DNA of 53,318 bases from Candidatus Odyssella thessalonicensis L13 (GTDB lineage Bacteria; Pseudomonadota; Alphaproteobacteria; Paracaedibacterales; Paracaedibacteraceae), in assembly GCF_000190415.1 (NCBI RefSeq), contig NZ_AEWF01000012.1, forward strand, positions 1 to 53,318. The letters run 5' to 3'. A program made the position numbers and the translations under genes. The notes below the pieces were generated by a model, which saw only the letters and a program-made list of their open reading frames with translations, ran no database searches and had not been told where the DNA came from. Below are positions 18,769 through 27,019 of this stretch, piece by piece (position 1 is the stretch's first letter; each line of letters opens with the position of its first letter).

Positions 18769-19521
18769 ATGGCAAAGGTTTTTGCTGTTAGCAATCATAA
18801 AGGGGGTGTAGGGAAAACAACCTCTACAGTTAATATTGGAGCAGCCCTAGCTCTAGAGGGTTCTAATGTATTATTGATTGACTTAGATCCCCAATCAAAC
18901 TTAACTCAAAGCTTAGGAGTAAAAAACATAGAGACTTCTATCTATGACAACCTTCGAGGTGAAAAAGATATTAAAACTATTGAGATTAAAAAGAATCTGT
19001 GGATATTACCTTCATCGTTAGATTTATCTGCTGCTGAAATAGAGCTGAGCTCTGAGCCAGGTAGAGAGTATATTTTGAATGATATCCTTACGGGCTTAAA
19101 GGATAAATTTGATTACATCTTGATAGATTGCCCTCCATCGCTAGGATTACTAACTATAAATGCGCTAACAGCTTCTGATTACGTTATTATTCCATTGCAA
19201 GCTGAATTCTTACCATTAAAAGGCTTAGCAAAATTAACTGAGGTAATTGAAAAAATAAAAAAAAGACTAAACCCAAAGTTAGAAATAGGAGGCGTTTTTC
19301 TAACACAGTATGATCCACGTAAGGTCTTAAATAGAGATATTGCGGACACTGTAAGAGATTTCTTTGGAAAAAAGCTTTTGGAAACTACAATTTCTAGCAA
19401 CGTCGCTTTAGCAGAAGCTCCTAGTCAGGGGAAAGATATATTCTTATATAATCGTAATTGCAAAGGGGCAACAGATTACAAGGATTTATGTAATGAACTG
19501 TTGAGAAAGGTGGTTGCATAA
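18769..19521 (+). CDS. parA: ParA-family partition ATPase
   Basis: The protein has 250 aa. The deviant Walker A motif KGGVGKTTS (residues 10-18) carries the signature second Lys. Walker A' is VLLIDLDPQSNLT and Walker B is YILIDCPPSLGLLT. The N-terminal HTH of P1-type ParA is absent, so this is the short, chromosomal/Ib-like class. It moves plasmid copies by ATP-driven patterning on the nucleoid with a DNA-bound partner. The partner is expected from the next gene, whose ATG directly follows the parA stop. The run of GTAAC palindromes upstream is the likely centromere or operator. Confidence 0.95.
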   Translation: MAKVFAVSNHKGGVGKTTSTVNIGAALALEGSNVLLIDLDPQSNLTQSLGVKNIETSIYDNLRGEKDIKTIEIKKNLWILPSSLDLSAAEIELSSEPGREYILNDILTGLKDKFDYILIDCPPSLGLLTINALTASDYVIIPLQAEFLPLKGLAKLTEVIEKIKKRLNPKLEIGGVFLTQYDPRKVLNRDIADTVRDFFGKKLLETTISSNVALAEAPSQGKDIFLYNRNCKGATDYKDLCNELLRKVVA

Positions 19522-19779
19522 ATGGTGAAAAAGAATTTTAAAACAGGATTTGATGGCCTTTTAGGGGACACGAGCTCAAACATTCCTGAAACTAAAAAGG
19601 ATTTGATTTCTATAGATGAAGTGAGAGCAACATTTATTGTAAGAACCGATCAACTTGAACAAATTAAAGCTATTTCTTATTGGGACCGTAAAAAGATAAA
19701 AGAGGTTTTAGCAGAGGCTCTGGAATTTTATATTGATAATTATAAGAAAAAAAATGGCGAAATAAAAACCCCTAAGTAA
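19522..19779 (+). CDS. Small putative partition partner, possibly ribbon-helix-helix
   Basis: This 85-aa protein begins at the base after the parA stop, so it is translationally coupled. Residues ~36-75 (VRATFIVRTDQLEQIKAISY, then DRKKIKEVLAEALEFYIDNY) have the strand-helix-helix pattern of a RHH domain, and the N-terminal ~30 residues are flexible (KTGFDGLLGDTSS). Small RHH proteins commonly act as the centromere-binding partner of short ParA proteins. No true ParB domain is present. Function is inferred from position and fold pattern. Confidence 0.7.
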   Translation: MVKKNFKTGFDGLLGDTSSNIPETKKDLISIDEVRATFIVRTDQLEQIKAISYWDRKKIKEVLAEALEFYIDNYKKKNGEIKTPK

Positions 19780-19813
19780 TTACAATGTAATCAATTTATT
19801 TAGCATAAGTAAG

Positions 19814-19943
19814 ATTAAAGCTAACCAAAAGATACTAAGCTTACTGTTTTTCATGCAGGAGCTTTATGAGGTTAGCTTTAATGTGTACCTAGCTCGCGTA
19901 ATTAATATTTTTCCTTCATTGCCTGTTAACATTAAAGCCTACC
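19814..19943. repeat. Inverted and direct repeats downstream of the partition genes
   Basis: ATTAAAGCTAACC (19814-19826) is perfectly inverted at 19870-19882 (GGTTAGCTTTAAT), and a variant ATTAAAGCCTACC recurs in direct orientation at 19931-19943. The site lies in the ~400-bp non-coding gap between the partition operon and the rep region. Iteron, origin or parS function is possible. Confidence 0.5.
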
Positions 19944-20180
19944 AGCGTAATATTTTATTGCTAATATTATTAACTTTAATGATAATGGCCTCCAACTAGT
20001 GTCCATGAAAATTAAGCAATTTCTAAACTGGCAAAGACTTAAAAAAAATACTAGGTATTACCCTGTATAGTTAAGGTATTGACATAGCCGCAAATTAATA
20101 ATAAGTTTTATATATAAGACGGGGAGTTAGGTCAAAATACGCAAACTTCTCTAGTAAATTTAAATTTTGCAGGCTAAACA

Positions 20181-20342
20181 ATGGCTTTAAAAGAAGATGA
20201 ACAGGTTGTCACACTCAAGATTAAAAAAGCTATACTTGAGATTTTGGATGCTGAACGTAGTAAGTATAGTGCCCCAAGGAGTTCCTGGATTCTTCAGGCA
20301 ATTGTGGAAAAATTAGAAAGGATGGGCTATGAAATTAAATAG
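20181..20342 (+). CDS. 53-aa ribbon-helix-helix-like protein
   Basis: The frame ATG 20181 to TAG 20342 encodes 53 residues starting MALKEDEQVVTLKIKKAILE and ending VEKLERMGYEIK. A beta-strand (VVTLKI) followed by two helices (KKAILEILDAERSK; RSSWILQAIVEKLERMGY) is the Arc/CopG pattern of small DNA-binding regulators. It sits between the partition operon and rep genes, where plasmids often encode a copy-number repressor. It is followed at once by a strong hairpin. It is too short for certainty, but the composition and fold pattern look real. Confidence 0.6.
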   Translation: MALKEDEQVVTLKIKKAILEILDAERSKYSAPRSSWILQAIVEKLERMGYEIK

Positions 20343-20352
20343 TTTATAGCAA

Positions 20353-20381
20353 AATACCTTTGGATTCCGGCCAAAGGTATT
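20353..20381. terminator. 11-bp perfect hairpin after the small regulator gene
   Basis: AATACCTTTGG (20353-20363) and CCAAAGGTATT (20371-20381) form an 11-bp stem with a 7-nt loop, 10 nt after the stop of the 53-aa gene. There is no U-tract on the plus strand. On the minus strand the stem is followed by TTTTG. It is likely a terminator or mRNA-stability element. Confidence 0.5.
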
Positions 20382-20396
20382 CTACAAGTTTGTGTT

Positions 20397-20508
20397 CACG
20401 AAACACGCTAATATACAATTATTACATTATCATTCCTACGGGGTAATGTCAATTCATTCGTGTGTTTCGTGTAAATCTTAACGATTTATTTCTGAGGTTT
20501 ACGCGATG
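20397..20508. promoter_or_regulatory. Inverted repeats upstream of the first rep gene
   Basis: CACGAAACAC (20397-20406) is perfectly inverted as GTGTTTCGTG (20462-20471), which overlaps a second dyad: CGTGTAAATC (20469-20478) and GGTTTACGCG (20498-20507). The same CG(T/C)GTAAA...GCG arrangement occurs upstream of the second rep gene. These are likely Rep-binding operators or origin elements. Confidence 0.55.
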
Positions 20509-20554
20509 TATATCATATTGTCGTGTCAGCATCTGATTTCTCGGGAGAGAACAG

Positions 20555-21601
20555 ATGAACGCATCTAGATCATCTCAACTCCCATTAGGAATTCAGCCGC
20601 AGCTAGTTCGTCATTTTGGGGCAAATGCCGCAGCTTTCATAGCTCGACTTGATTTTTGGATTAAAAAAAATAAATTTGGAGTTATGCATAACGGGTTAAG
20701 ATGGATCTTTAATACTGCAAAAGAGTGGAGCGAGCAAATTGGTGTCTCTGAGCGCCAAATACGACGGATTGTTTTAGCTCTTAAAGAAGCAGGTGTTATT
20801 TCGATTGATAAGTTAGCAGAATATAAATCTAATCGGACTAACTATTATACTCTCAACTATAATCGCCTTAATGAATTATTCCTTTTGACTAACCCGAAAG
20901 AGGTTTCTGTTAAGGCCGCATCTTTAGGTCAAAATGTCCTAATGGTTAATTCAGAAATAACAAACAAAGATTCTAATAAATCTGATAAGAGGATAAGAGA
21001 GCATGCTGATACAAAGTCCCATACTCTCACCTTTCAAGCATTAGATGTTGAAGAAAAAAAATCTGATAAAAAAGGCCAAAATACACCAACTCAGAATATG
21101 CTAACCTTTTGGAATGATACTTTTCCCAATAATCAAATCGATATGAATCGTATTCTAGCACCCTTACTTATGGCCGCTCTGAAAGCAAAATTTAATTCAG
21201 ATATACGTTTATGGCAGCATTATTGTAAGACAATCGAATCTAGCTCTTATTTAACAAGTAATGGGTTCAATTTATCCATTTATTGGGCATTAAAATATGT
21301 AACTATAGACCGGATTAAAGCAGGAGAATTCGGTGTCAAATCCATCTCGATACCTGGGGAGAAGGAATTACTTGAAAAAAGTTTTATTGACGAGATTCAA
21401 CAGCTATCTGAGCCAGATAAATGCAAAGAAATCCGCCTGAAGCTTCTGAAAGTTTACGGAGTACATGCTTACAAAAGTTGGTTTAAGGCTTTAAATTTCT
21501 TCTTTGATGGTGAAACGGTAAAGTATACTGCTCCCAACCTTTTCCATAGAGATTTTGTGGTACGTGAGTATGGAGATGTATTAAAGTATAATTATGCTTG
21601 A
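20555..21601 (+). CDS. Plasmid replication initiator-like protein (HTH plus DnaA-N-like C-terminus)
   Basis: The protein has 348 aa. The N-terminal ~115 residues (LVRHFGANAAAFIARLDFWI, then WIFNTAKEWSEQIGVSERQI and RRIVLALKEAGVISI) form a winged-helix domain of the type found in plasmid Rep proteins. A variable Lys/Ser-rich linker follows. The C-terminal part ends LLKVYGVHAYKSWFKALNFF, VKYTAPNLFHRDFVVREYG, which resembles DnaA domain I (W...L..F...APN.F...V...Y). Rickettsia plasmids carry comparable DnaA-like initiators. GGGAG lies before the ATG. A paralogue follows 270 bp downstream. Role: replication initiation and probably autoregulation through the dyads upstream. Confidence 0.8.
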   Translation: MNASRSSQLPLGIQPQLVRHFGANAAAFIARLDFWIKKNKFGVMHNGLRWIFNTAKEWSEQIGVSERQIRRIVLALKEAGVISIDKLAEYKSNRTNYYTLNYNRLNELFLLTNPKEVSVKAASLGQNVLMVNSEITNKDSNKSDKRIREHADTKSHTLTFQALDVEEKKSDKKGQNTPTQNMLTFWNDTFPNNQIDMNRILAPLLMAALKAKFNSDIRLWQHYCKTIESSSYLTSNGFNLSIYWALKYVTIDRIKAGEFGVKSISIPGEKELLEKSFIDEIQQLSEPDKCKEIRLKLLKVYGVHAYKSWFKALNFFFDGETVKYTAPNLFHRDFVVREYGDVLKYNYA

Positions 21602-21785
21602 AAATATGTACGATAAGATTTGCCCTACTTATTAATATTGAAAGCTGGTTGTTCAATTACACAACAATTTTCAGCTATACCATTTATTAGTTCTTATTAA
21701 AGCGGGGGAGTAAATACATAAATCCTAGATACATTCTCAAAAAGTTATTTACAGTAAACATTTTTGATAGTAGTTTCAGCTTATA

Positions 21786-21834
21786 AATGTATTTTCGCGT
21801 AAACCTTAATAAGTTAAGGATTTATGCGATGTTT
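21786..21834. promoter_or_regulatory. Inverted repeat upstream of the second rep gene
   Basis: CGCGTAAACCTTAA and TTAAGGATTTATGCG form a near-perfect dyad separated by 4 nt, centred ~60 bp before the second rep ATG. It is related in sequence to the dyad at 20469-20507 before the first rep gene, so one protein could control both. The gap 21602-21872 holds nothing else recognised. Confidence 0.5.
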
Positions 21835-21872
21835 TATATAAAAGATTACCAGATTTCTTTTGATGGGGAAGA

Positions 21873-23342
21873 ATGATGGCTATTTCCAAACTTTCCCCTT
21901 CACCCAATTCTATAATAACAGAACCTCATCTTGTTCGTCTCTTAGGAATGACGACGGCTGCTCTCTTGTGTTCAATTCATTACTGGTTGCAAAGAGAGAA
22001 AGGAGGGGTTGTCCATGAAAACGTTAAATATGTTTACAACACCGCCACAGAATGGGGTAAACAGCTCGGAGTTTCTTCAAGACAAATCGAGCGGGCAGTT
22101 GCTAATTTAAAAAAGCTTGGATTAATAAGAGTTGAGAAGCTTGCGCGACACAAATCAATTCGAACCAATCATTACGCTATAAACTATGATATTTTAAAAG
22201 CTATCGTTGAAAAGAATTCTCCCAATATGTCGGAATCATTCCGACAATATGACGGAATGATTAATACAGAGAATACAGACACTAAGAAAAATAATAAATC
22301 ATTGACATCAGAGAATGCTAGCTCTGAATTAGTTTTAGATAATATAGTAACTCTTCCCAAAGAGGGCCACCATATAGATGACCATAAATTAATCGTCGGT
22401 GGCTCTTATACAGATAAAACTCAACTTGAAGATAGGGGGAGTGTTTCTATAAGCTCATCAGTTTCTTCCAGAAGTCCAGAAAGTTATGATAAGGATTCTT
22501 ATTCTGAGCACTCTCTTAAAGTTGACAATAATAAGTGCGAAATTCCTCAAAAAGTCAAAAAAACTCTAGTGCAAGAAATGCTAAATATTTGGAAAAATTC
22601 TTTTCCAGAAGATCCTGTAAAACTAAACCGTGAAATAGCTAAACAGTTACACGCTGCTTTCAATATAAAGTTTAATAAGGATATGAGTTTATGGAGACAT
22701 TATTGCTTAACAATTGCTTCTAGCCCTTTCTTAACCAGCAAAAATTTCTTTTTAACTCTAAATTGGGGTATTAAATTTAAAACAATTAATCGTATTAAGG
22801 ACGGCGATTTAGGGGTAAAAAAAATCCCGATACCAGGCATGACAGAGAAGCTGGAAACTACTATACGTGAGGAAATAAGTAAAATAAACGAGTCAGAAGA
22901 ATGTAAAAGGATGAGAATATTTTTATTAAGGCGTTATGGTGCCCCTGCATATAATGCCTGGCTGAGAAAAACTCACCTTTTTGAAAAAGATAATAATATC
23001 TTATATAAAGCAGCCTCAGCTTATGCTCAGGATTTTATTGAGAACCATTTTGGTCGTTTAATTAAACCTTGCAGACAGGAAAAACAAATGTTTGAGACTC
23101 AGATAAAGGATCAGCTTGCTCAAGAAGCATTGCTAGCAGAAATATCTACCTTAGATGAACCAGAAAAATGCCTTCAGACCAGAAGGATGCTGCTCAGCTT
23201 ATTGGGTAAGCAAAACTATAAAGTTTATATTCATAAATTAAATTTTTTCTTAATAAATGGAGAAGTACAATATACATCTAAGGATGAGAATTTGCTTAAT
23301 CAGGCTAGATTGATTCTCCTGCAAAAGAGAATTTCAGCGTAA
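21873..23342 (+). CDS. Second replication initiator-like protein, with two DnaA-N-like segments
   Basis: This 489-aa protein is a paralogue of the preceding gene (LVRLLGMTTAALLCSIHYWL, VKYVYNTATEWGKQLGVSSR and QIERAVANLKKLGLIRVEKL align with its HTH). A long Ser-rich linker (~150-225) leads to the shared middle domain (MLNIWKNSFPEDPVKLNREI). It then has two copies of the terminal module: LLRRYGAPAYNAWLRKTHLF...YKAASAYAQDFIENHFG and LLSLLGKQNYKVYIHKLNFF...YTSKDENLLNQARLILL. The first protein has only one. Two initiators on one replicon may reflect plasmid fusion or division of labour. A GGGGAAGA SD precedes ATG 21873; the next codon is also ATG. Confidence 0.8.
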   Translation: MMAISKLSPSPNSIITEPHLVRLLGMTTAALLCSIHYWLQREKGGVVHENVKYVYNTATEWGKQLGVSSRQIERAVANLKKLGLIRVEKLARHKSIRTNHYAINYDILKAIVEKNSPNMSESFRQYDGMINTENTDTKKNNKSLTSENASSELVLDNIVTLPKEGHHIDDHKLIVGGSYTDKTQLEDRGSVSISSSVSSRSPESYDKDSYSEHSLKVDNNKCEIPQKVKKTLVQEMLNIWKNSFPEDPVKLNREIAKQLHAAFNIKFNKDMSLWRHYCLTIASSPFLTSKNFFLTLNWGIKFKTINRIKDGDLGVKKIPIPGMTEKLETTIREEISKINESEECKRMRIFLLRRYGAPAYNAWLRKTHLFEKDNNILYKAASAYAQDFIENHFGRLIKPCRQEKQMFETQIKDQLAQEALLAEISTLDEPEKCLQTRRMLLSLLGKQNYKVYIHKLNFFLINGEVQYTSKDENLLNQARLILLQKRISA

Positions 23343-23535
23343 TAAATTCGTGGGGAAAAAATATATAATAGAATTTATTATTATAACTTTGTATGATATG
23401 GGTAACTATTATAACATGTTAACCTAAAGCTAGGTTAGGTTATGTAAAAGATTTAACTACAATTATCCATATCTTTCTTATATAAAAGCAGAATGATACC
23501 ATGGAATTGAGAAATTGAAGAAACAATACAGAGAG

Positions 23536-24219
23536 ATGATGCAACAAAAAAAAGATAGCTTTATAGAACAACCCTTATCTAGTTTTGCAGCTCGCCTCAA
23601 ATATGCAAGAGAACGAGTCCTAAGGTTACCAAGAAGACATTTTGAAGAAAAATACTCTTTCTCGGCTGCTACCTTAAAAGCTTGGGAAAATGGGCAGATA
23701 CAGCCTACGAGAAATAGTATAGATAGATGTATCGAAATATATAAGAGAGAAGGTCTGTTTCTAGATGAGCATTGGCTGCTTACAGGAGAGGGAAAACCCC
23801 CTAGAGATTCTCTACAGCTAATGCAGCTATTTTCTAATCCTACTGAAATAGAAGACGGTGAAGGATTAGATGAAGAACTATGCATACTCAAAGATGTAGA
23901 AAGCTTTAAAAGGAATAACGTTAATTCTGTGACTCTTATGGTTTCTAATGATGATATGCATCCATATTATAAATCAGGGGACTATGTTGGTGGTAAACTT
24001 AAGAATGGTGATAAGCTATCATTGTTCATGAATAAAGATTGCATTGTTTATTTAAAAAATGGCGAATGTTTCTTCCGCAGAGTTATAGCGGGAGAAAGAG
24101 GTAAGATTAATCTAAGCTGCTTAAACCCTCTGTGTTCTTCCAATGATCCTGTATTATATGATGTTATCATTGATAAAGCAGCACCTGTTATATTTCACCG
24201 TTGGAAAGACATATCTTAA
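23536..24219 (+). CDS. XRE/S24-type transcriptional repressor without the catalytic serine
   Basis: The start is ambiguous; the frame opens with TTG at 23515, and ATG 23536 or 23539 are better starts. From 23536 the protein has 227 aa. Its N-terminal HTH (FAARLKYARERVLRLPRRHF, then FSAATLKAWENGQIQPTR) is of the phage-repressor type. The C-terminal half resembles the LexA/S24 fold: VSNDDMHPYYKSGDYVGGKL occupies the place of the usual GDSM-P-x-x-GD, but Ser is replaced by Asp, so self-cleavage is not expected. It probably dimerises and represses nearby promoters. The palindromic sites at 26370-26418 upstream of tra are candidate targets, by inference only. Confidence 0.75.
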   Translation: MMQQKKDSFIEQPLSSFAARLKYARERVLRLPRRHFEEKYSFSAATLKAWENGQIQPTRNSIDRCIEIYKREGLFLDEHWLLTGEGKPPRDSLQLMQLFSNPTEIEDGEGLDEELCILKDVESFKRNNVNSVTLMVSNDDMHPYYKSGDYVGGKLKNGDKLSLFMNKDCIVYLKNGECFFRRVIAGERGKINLSCLNPLCSSNDPVLYDVIIDKAAPVIFHRWKDIS

Positions 24220-24229
24220 GATTAACCTA

Positions 24230-24721
24230 CTATAAATTCAGCGATACCATGATTTCGCTACTTAGGATATTCGATAGATCGTCTTTTAATACCTGAAGGT
24301 CCTTATTATATTTTATCGTGAACTCTATAGGGTTAAACTTTGAGTAATTGCTCCCTAGCGTTATTAGAGTATTGGACTCAGGTGTTCGCTCGATTAAAAT
24401 AACTCCGTTTTTAGCACATTTCTTCCTTCGTCGGTGCATAATATAGGCTCCTTGAGAATCTATGTGATCTATGAAGTCAAAACAAATGTAAGATCGTTCT
24501 GTATTTAAAACAGATCGTCTTAACGGATCAAATGCGGCATATTGATTATCTTCAAACTCATTATTCCAATCTATATTGGACATTATAGAAGTACTCTTTC
24601 TAGTCTTCTTATTCTGAATTCCGATAGCAATGTAATCAATATAGGGAATAATTAATGATTGAGTGTACCTAGTAAATGTATCTGAAACTTCACTATCTAT
24701 AATTTTCGTGTACACGGACAT
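24230..24721 (-). CDS. Second LuxR-autoinducer-binding-like protein without HTH
   Basis: The protein has 163 aa. The segment DWNNEFEDNQYAAFDPLRRS has the Trp...aromatic...Asp-Pro spacing of LuxR sensor domains, followed by a basic loop (RRRKKCAKNG) and the strand GVILIERTPE. The protein ends after the sensor-like domain; no GerE helix-turn-helix follows. It is the last gene of a leftward operon: its start overlaps the end of the MFS frame by 29 bp. If it binds a lactone, it may act through partners rather than DNA. A PAS/GAF-like sensor is the alternative. It is weaker as a LuxR relative than the 8.2-kb gene. Confidence 0.5.
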   Translation of the reverse strand: MSVYTKIIDSEVSDTFTRYTQSLIIPYIDYIAIGIQNKKTRKSTSIMSNIDWNNEFEDNQYAAFDPLRRSVLNTERSYICFDFIDHIDSQGAYIMHRRRKKCAKNGVILIERTPESNTLITLGSNYSKFNPIEFTIKYNKDLQVLKDDLSNILSSEIMVSLNL

Positions 24722-25978
24722 CTATAAACTCTTTTTTACAAAATGAGGTAGCTATTATACCTATCCCTGCTATGCCAGTGATAAACAATGCAGGTAGTAA
24801 ACAATCAAAGCTGTTGAATAACTCTTGGCATATTATAGGTGTTAGCCCTCCAAAGATACCAAAGCCCACATTAAATGACACAGAAAGTACTGATGAACGA
24901 GTGTTACCCGGCAAAAGCTTTACCAATATACCAGGAGTAGTTGCAGCACTCAATGTAGTTAGTAATGCAAGTGATAAAATTGAAATTTCTAGGTAAACAG
25001 GGTAATTATAAATAATATAAATTAAAGGCATAGTAAGCAAGAAAAAGAGCCAGCTAGAAAAATTTGCTACTCTTAATCCCCCGACCCTGTCGGCTATAAG
25101 TCCTATAAGGGGAATAATACATAATCTTATAGCAAGTGAAAAAGCATTATCTCCTAATATTTTAGATGAAGAATATCCTAGCGAAGAATTTAAGTTATTA
25201 GGTAGAAAGACAAAAATAAAATAAAATGAGCTGGCAGGAAGAATAATAATTCCTAAGGCCTTAAGATAATCTTTTTTTTGATAAATGAGAGAATGCTTTA
25301 ATGGGTTACTATTCCTCATAGGCAAGGAATTATATTCAGCAGTTTCAGGCAATCTTCTTCTCATTAATATTGTGAGAAATCCTATAAAAACGGAAGAAGA
25401 GAAAGCAATTCTCCATCCATAATCTGTTAAAAATATATCTGAGAAATGGTTAAAACAAAATACTGAAACCAGAGAGGCAAGTAAAATTCCTGAGCTACCG
25501 GCGCATGATGCTAGGCTTCCTAAAAAGAATAAATTTTTTTAGAACCGCTTTCACATAAATAGATAATATTATTTGAATGCTCTCCGCCAATAGCTATCCC
25601 TTGAATAAACCTTAACAATATTAGTACCAAGGGAGAAATCAGGCCTACTTTTTCATAGGATGGAAGTAAAGAGATGCAGAATGTTGGAAGTGTAATAAGG
25701 ATGGGAGTTATTTTAAGGCTAACTGATCTACCAAACTTATCACTAACATAGCCGAAGATAATCGCACCAAAAGGACGGGCAAGAAAACCAACGGCTAATA
25801 CGGAAAAGGCTTTGAGTAGTCCAATTTCATTAGAAGAGGAGGGAAAGAAAACCTTAGAGGTAACAGGTATAAAGAAACTGTAAAGCGAAAAGTCATACCA
25901 TTCACCGATACTTCCGACAGCAGAGGCTATTTTATTTTTTATATTGTTTTTCATCACAGTCATTATATTTTTTATCAC
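24693..25978 (-). pseudogene. MFS transporter (ProP/metabolite-H+ symporter type), frameshifted at an A-tract
   Basis: The N-terminal part (from 25978) reads IGEWYDFSLYSFFIPVTSKV, FLARPFGAIIFGYVSDKFGR and IQGIAIGGEHSN, classical ProP-type MFS motifs. It runs into a stop at 25520-25522. The C-terminal half continues in another frame; joined at the run of seven A (minus strand, around 25534-25540) the protein reads GSKKNLFFLGSLASCAGSSG, then YGWRIAFSSSVFIGF and RRRLPETAEY, through to 24693. One added A restores a full ~425-aa, 12-TM transporter. It is either a pseudogene or a slippage-controlled gene. It lies between the CMD gene (46-bp overlap) and the LuxR-like gene (29-bp overlap). Substrate unknown. 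Confidence 0.85.
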
Positions 25979-26348
25979 AATTGTTACTTTTAAACACTTC
26001 TTTTGCTAAAGAGAGTGCAGTTAGAGCGGCTGGAAACCCTGCGTAGGGTATAATATGCGTTATTAAATCGATTATTTCTTCTTGAGAAATGCCAATATTT
26101 AGGGCTGCCTTTATATGATACGATAACTGGGGTTGCGCATATCCTAGAGTTGCTAAACAAGAAACGGTTATCATTTGCTTAGTTTTTAAATCTAGTCCAT
26201 CGCGAGCATAAATTTCTCCAAAGACAAACTCTACAATATTTCGAGCAAGGTCAGGAGCGACTTCTCCATGAGCCTCTATTATTGTCTGAGCCCCTTTTCC
26301 TGTGAGCCTTTCCAAAACTTCTGACCCTAATTCAAACTTTGACTGCAT
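25932..26348 (-). CDS. Carboxymuconolactone decarboxylase (CMD) family protein
   Basis: The protein has 138 aa. It shows the family core: VFGEIYARDGLDLKTKQMIT, VSCLATLGYAQPQLSYHIKA and ALNIGISQEEIIDLITHIIP. Most of this family are AhpD-like or gamma-carboxymuconolactone decarboxylase-like proteins with a CxxC or similar site; here only a lone Cys is seen in VSCLATLG, so peroxidase activity is doubtful and the true substrate unknown. The ATG at 26348 has GAGGAA upstream. It heads the leftward operon CMD-MFS-LuxR-like. A TATAAT (minus strand, 26367-26372) and a palindromic operator (26370-26387) overlap its promoter region. Confidence 0.85.
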   Translation of the reverse strand: MQSKFELGSEVLERLTGKGAQTIIEAHGEVAPDLARNIVEFVFGEIYARDGLDLKTKQMITVSCLATLGYAQPQLSYHIKAALNIGISQEEIIDLITHIIPYAGFPAALTALSLAKEVFKSNNCDKKYNDCDEKQYKK

Positions 26349-26369
26349 AAAACATTCCTCTAATTAATT

Positions 26370-26387
26370 ATATCCTAAAATGGATAT
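26370..26387. promoter_or_regulatory. Operator copy 1 (ATATCC-N6-GGATAT) over the CMD promoter
   Basis: ATATCCTAAAATGGATAT overlaps the minus-strand -10 candidate TATAAT (26367-26372) about 20 bp before the CMD start. It is one of two identical-architecture dyads, 31 bp (three helical turns) apart. A degenerate third copy (26467-26482) and a related dyad AGATAT-TT-ATATCT (26443-26456) lie further on. Confidence 0.7.
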
Positions 26388-26393
26388 ATATTG

Positions 26394-26421
26394 TTGACAA
26401 ATATCCATAAAAGGATATTAT
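26394..26421 (+). promoter_or_regulatory. Strong plus-strand promoter toward tra, with operator copy 2 between -35 and -10
   Basis: TTGACA (26394-26399), 16-bp spacer, TATTAT (26416-26421). The dyad ATATCC-ATAAAA-GGATAT (26401-26418) fills the spacer and touches the -10, an ideal repressor position. The promoter lies ~300 bp before traL and points into the conjugation operon. No convincing gene lies between it and traL. Confidence 0.65.
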
Positions 26422-26719
26422 TAAACCATGATGTCTGTTTTTAGATATTTATATCTTTCTTTAGATATATCCATAAAGATATTACCACTTTGTTGGATTA
26501 AAGAAAGTATTACTTAAAAGATTTTGAAACGCGAAAATACATTTATGCAAGTCCAGAAACTCTCCATTTACAGATATCCAAGTCAGCTATCAAATTCACA
26601 AGCAATTGGTACAAACCTTAATTTGCTATTTAAAGGGGGGTGTTCACAGACCATTACTTACAGATTTTCACAAAGAGAACTACATATCGCCGTCCATATA
26701 TCTCAGAAGGTATTTATGC

Positions 26720-27019
26720 ATGAATATTAAGGAACACCGAATTTATCAGTACCTCTCAGAACCTTTTCGGTTTATGGGGTTCACCATCGATGAATTATTG
26801 ATCTTAATTGTTTGCATGATGGGAGCCATTCTTGCTCAATCCTTTTTCTATAAAGGAGCCTTCATTTTAGGGAGTACCGTTGGAGTCTTTACAATTAAGC
26901 GCTTCAAGAAGATGGCTTCGGGGTTTTCTCTAAATTCATTCTTACATTGGAAATTCGGCATCCGGCTAAATCTGCCGCGCAATTGGCCTGAGTCTTGGAA
27001 AAGGTTTTGGTTGCCATGA
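26720..27019 (+). CDS. traL: TraL, F-type conjugation pore/pilus assembly protein
   Basis: The protein has 99 aa from ATG 26720 (AGAAGG upstream). An in-frame start at 26606 would add 38 residues with no family resemblance. The sequence YQYLSEPFRFMGFTIDELLI, a hydrophobic pair of segments (~24-60) and FIKRFKK-like KRFKKMASGFSLNSFLHW, ending WPESWKRFWLP, matches TraL (VirB3-like), an inner-membrane component of the type IV secretion channel. It is the first gene of the tra operon; its stop overlaps the traE start (ATGA). Confidence 0.88.
   Translation: MNIKEHRIYQYLSEPFRFMGFTIDELLILIVCMMGAILAQSFFYKGAFILGSTVGVFTIKRFKKMASGFSLNSFLHWKFGIRLNLPRNWPESWKRFWLP

Noticed and set aside
26524..26730. 68-aa frame upstream of traL
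   Set aside because: It overlaps the traL frame, lacks a good SD and has no protein-like pattern; I treat this stretch as leader.
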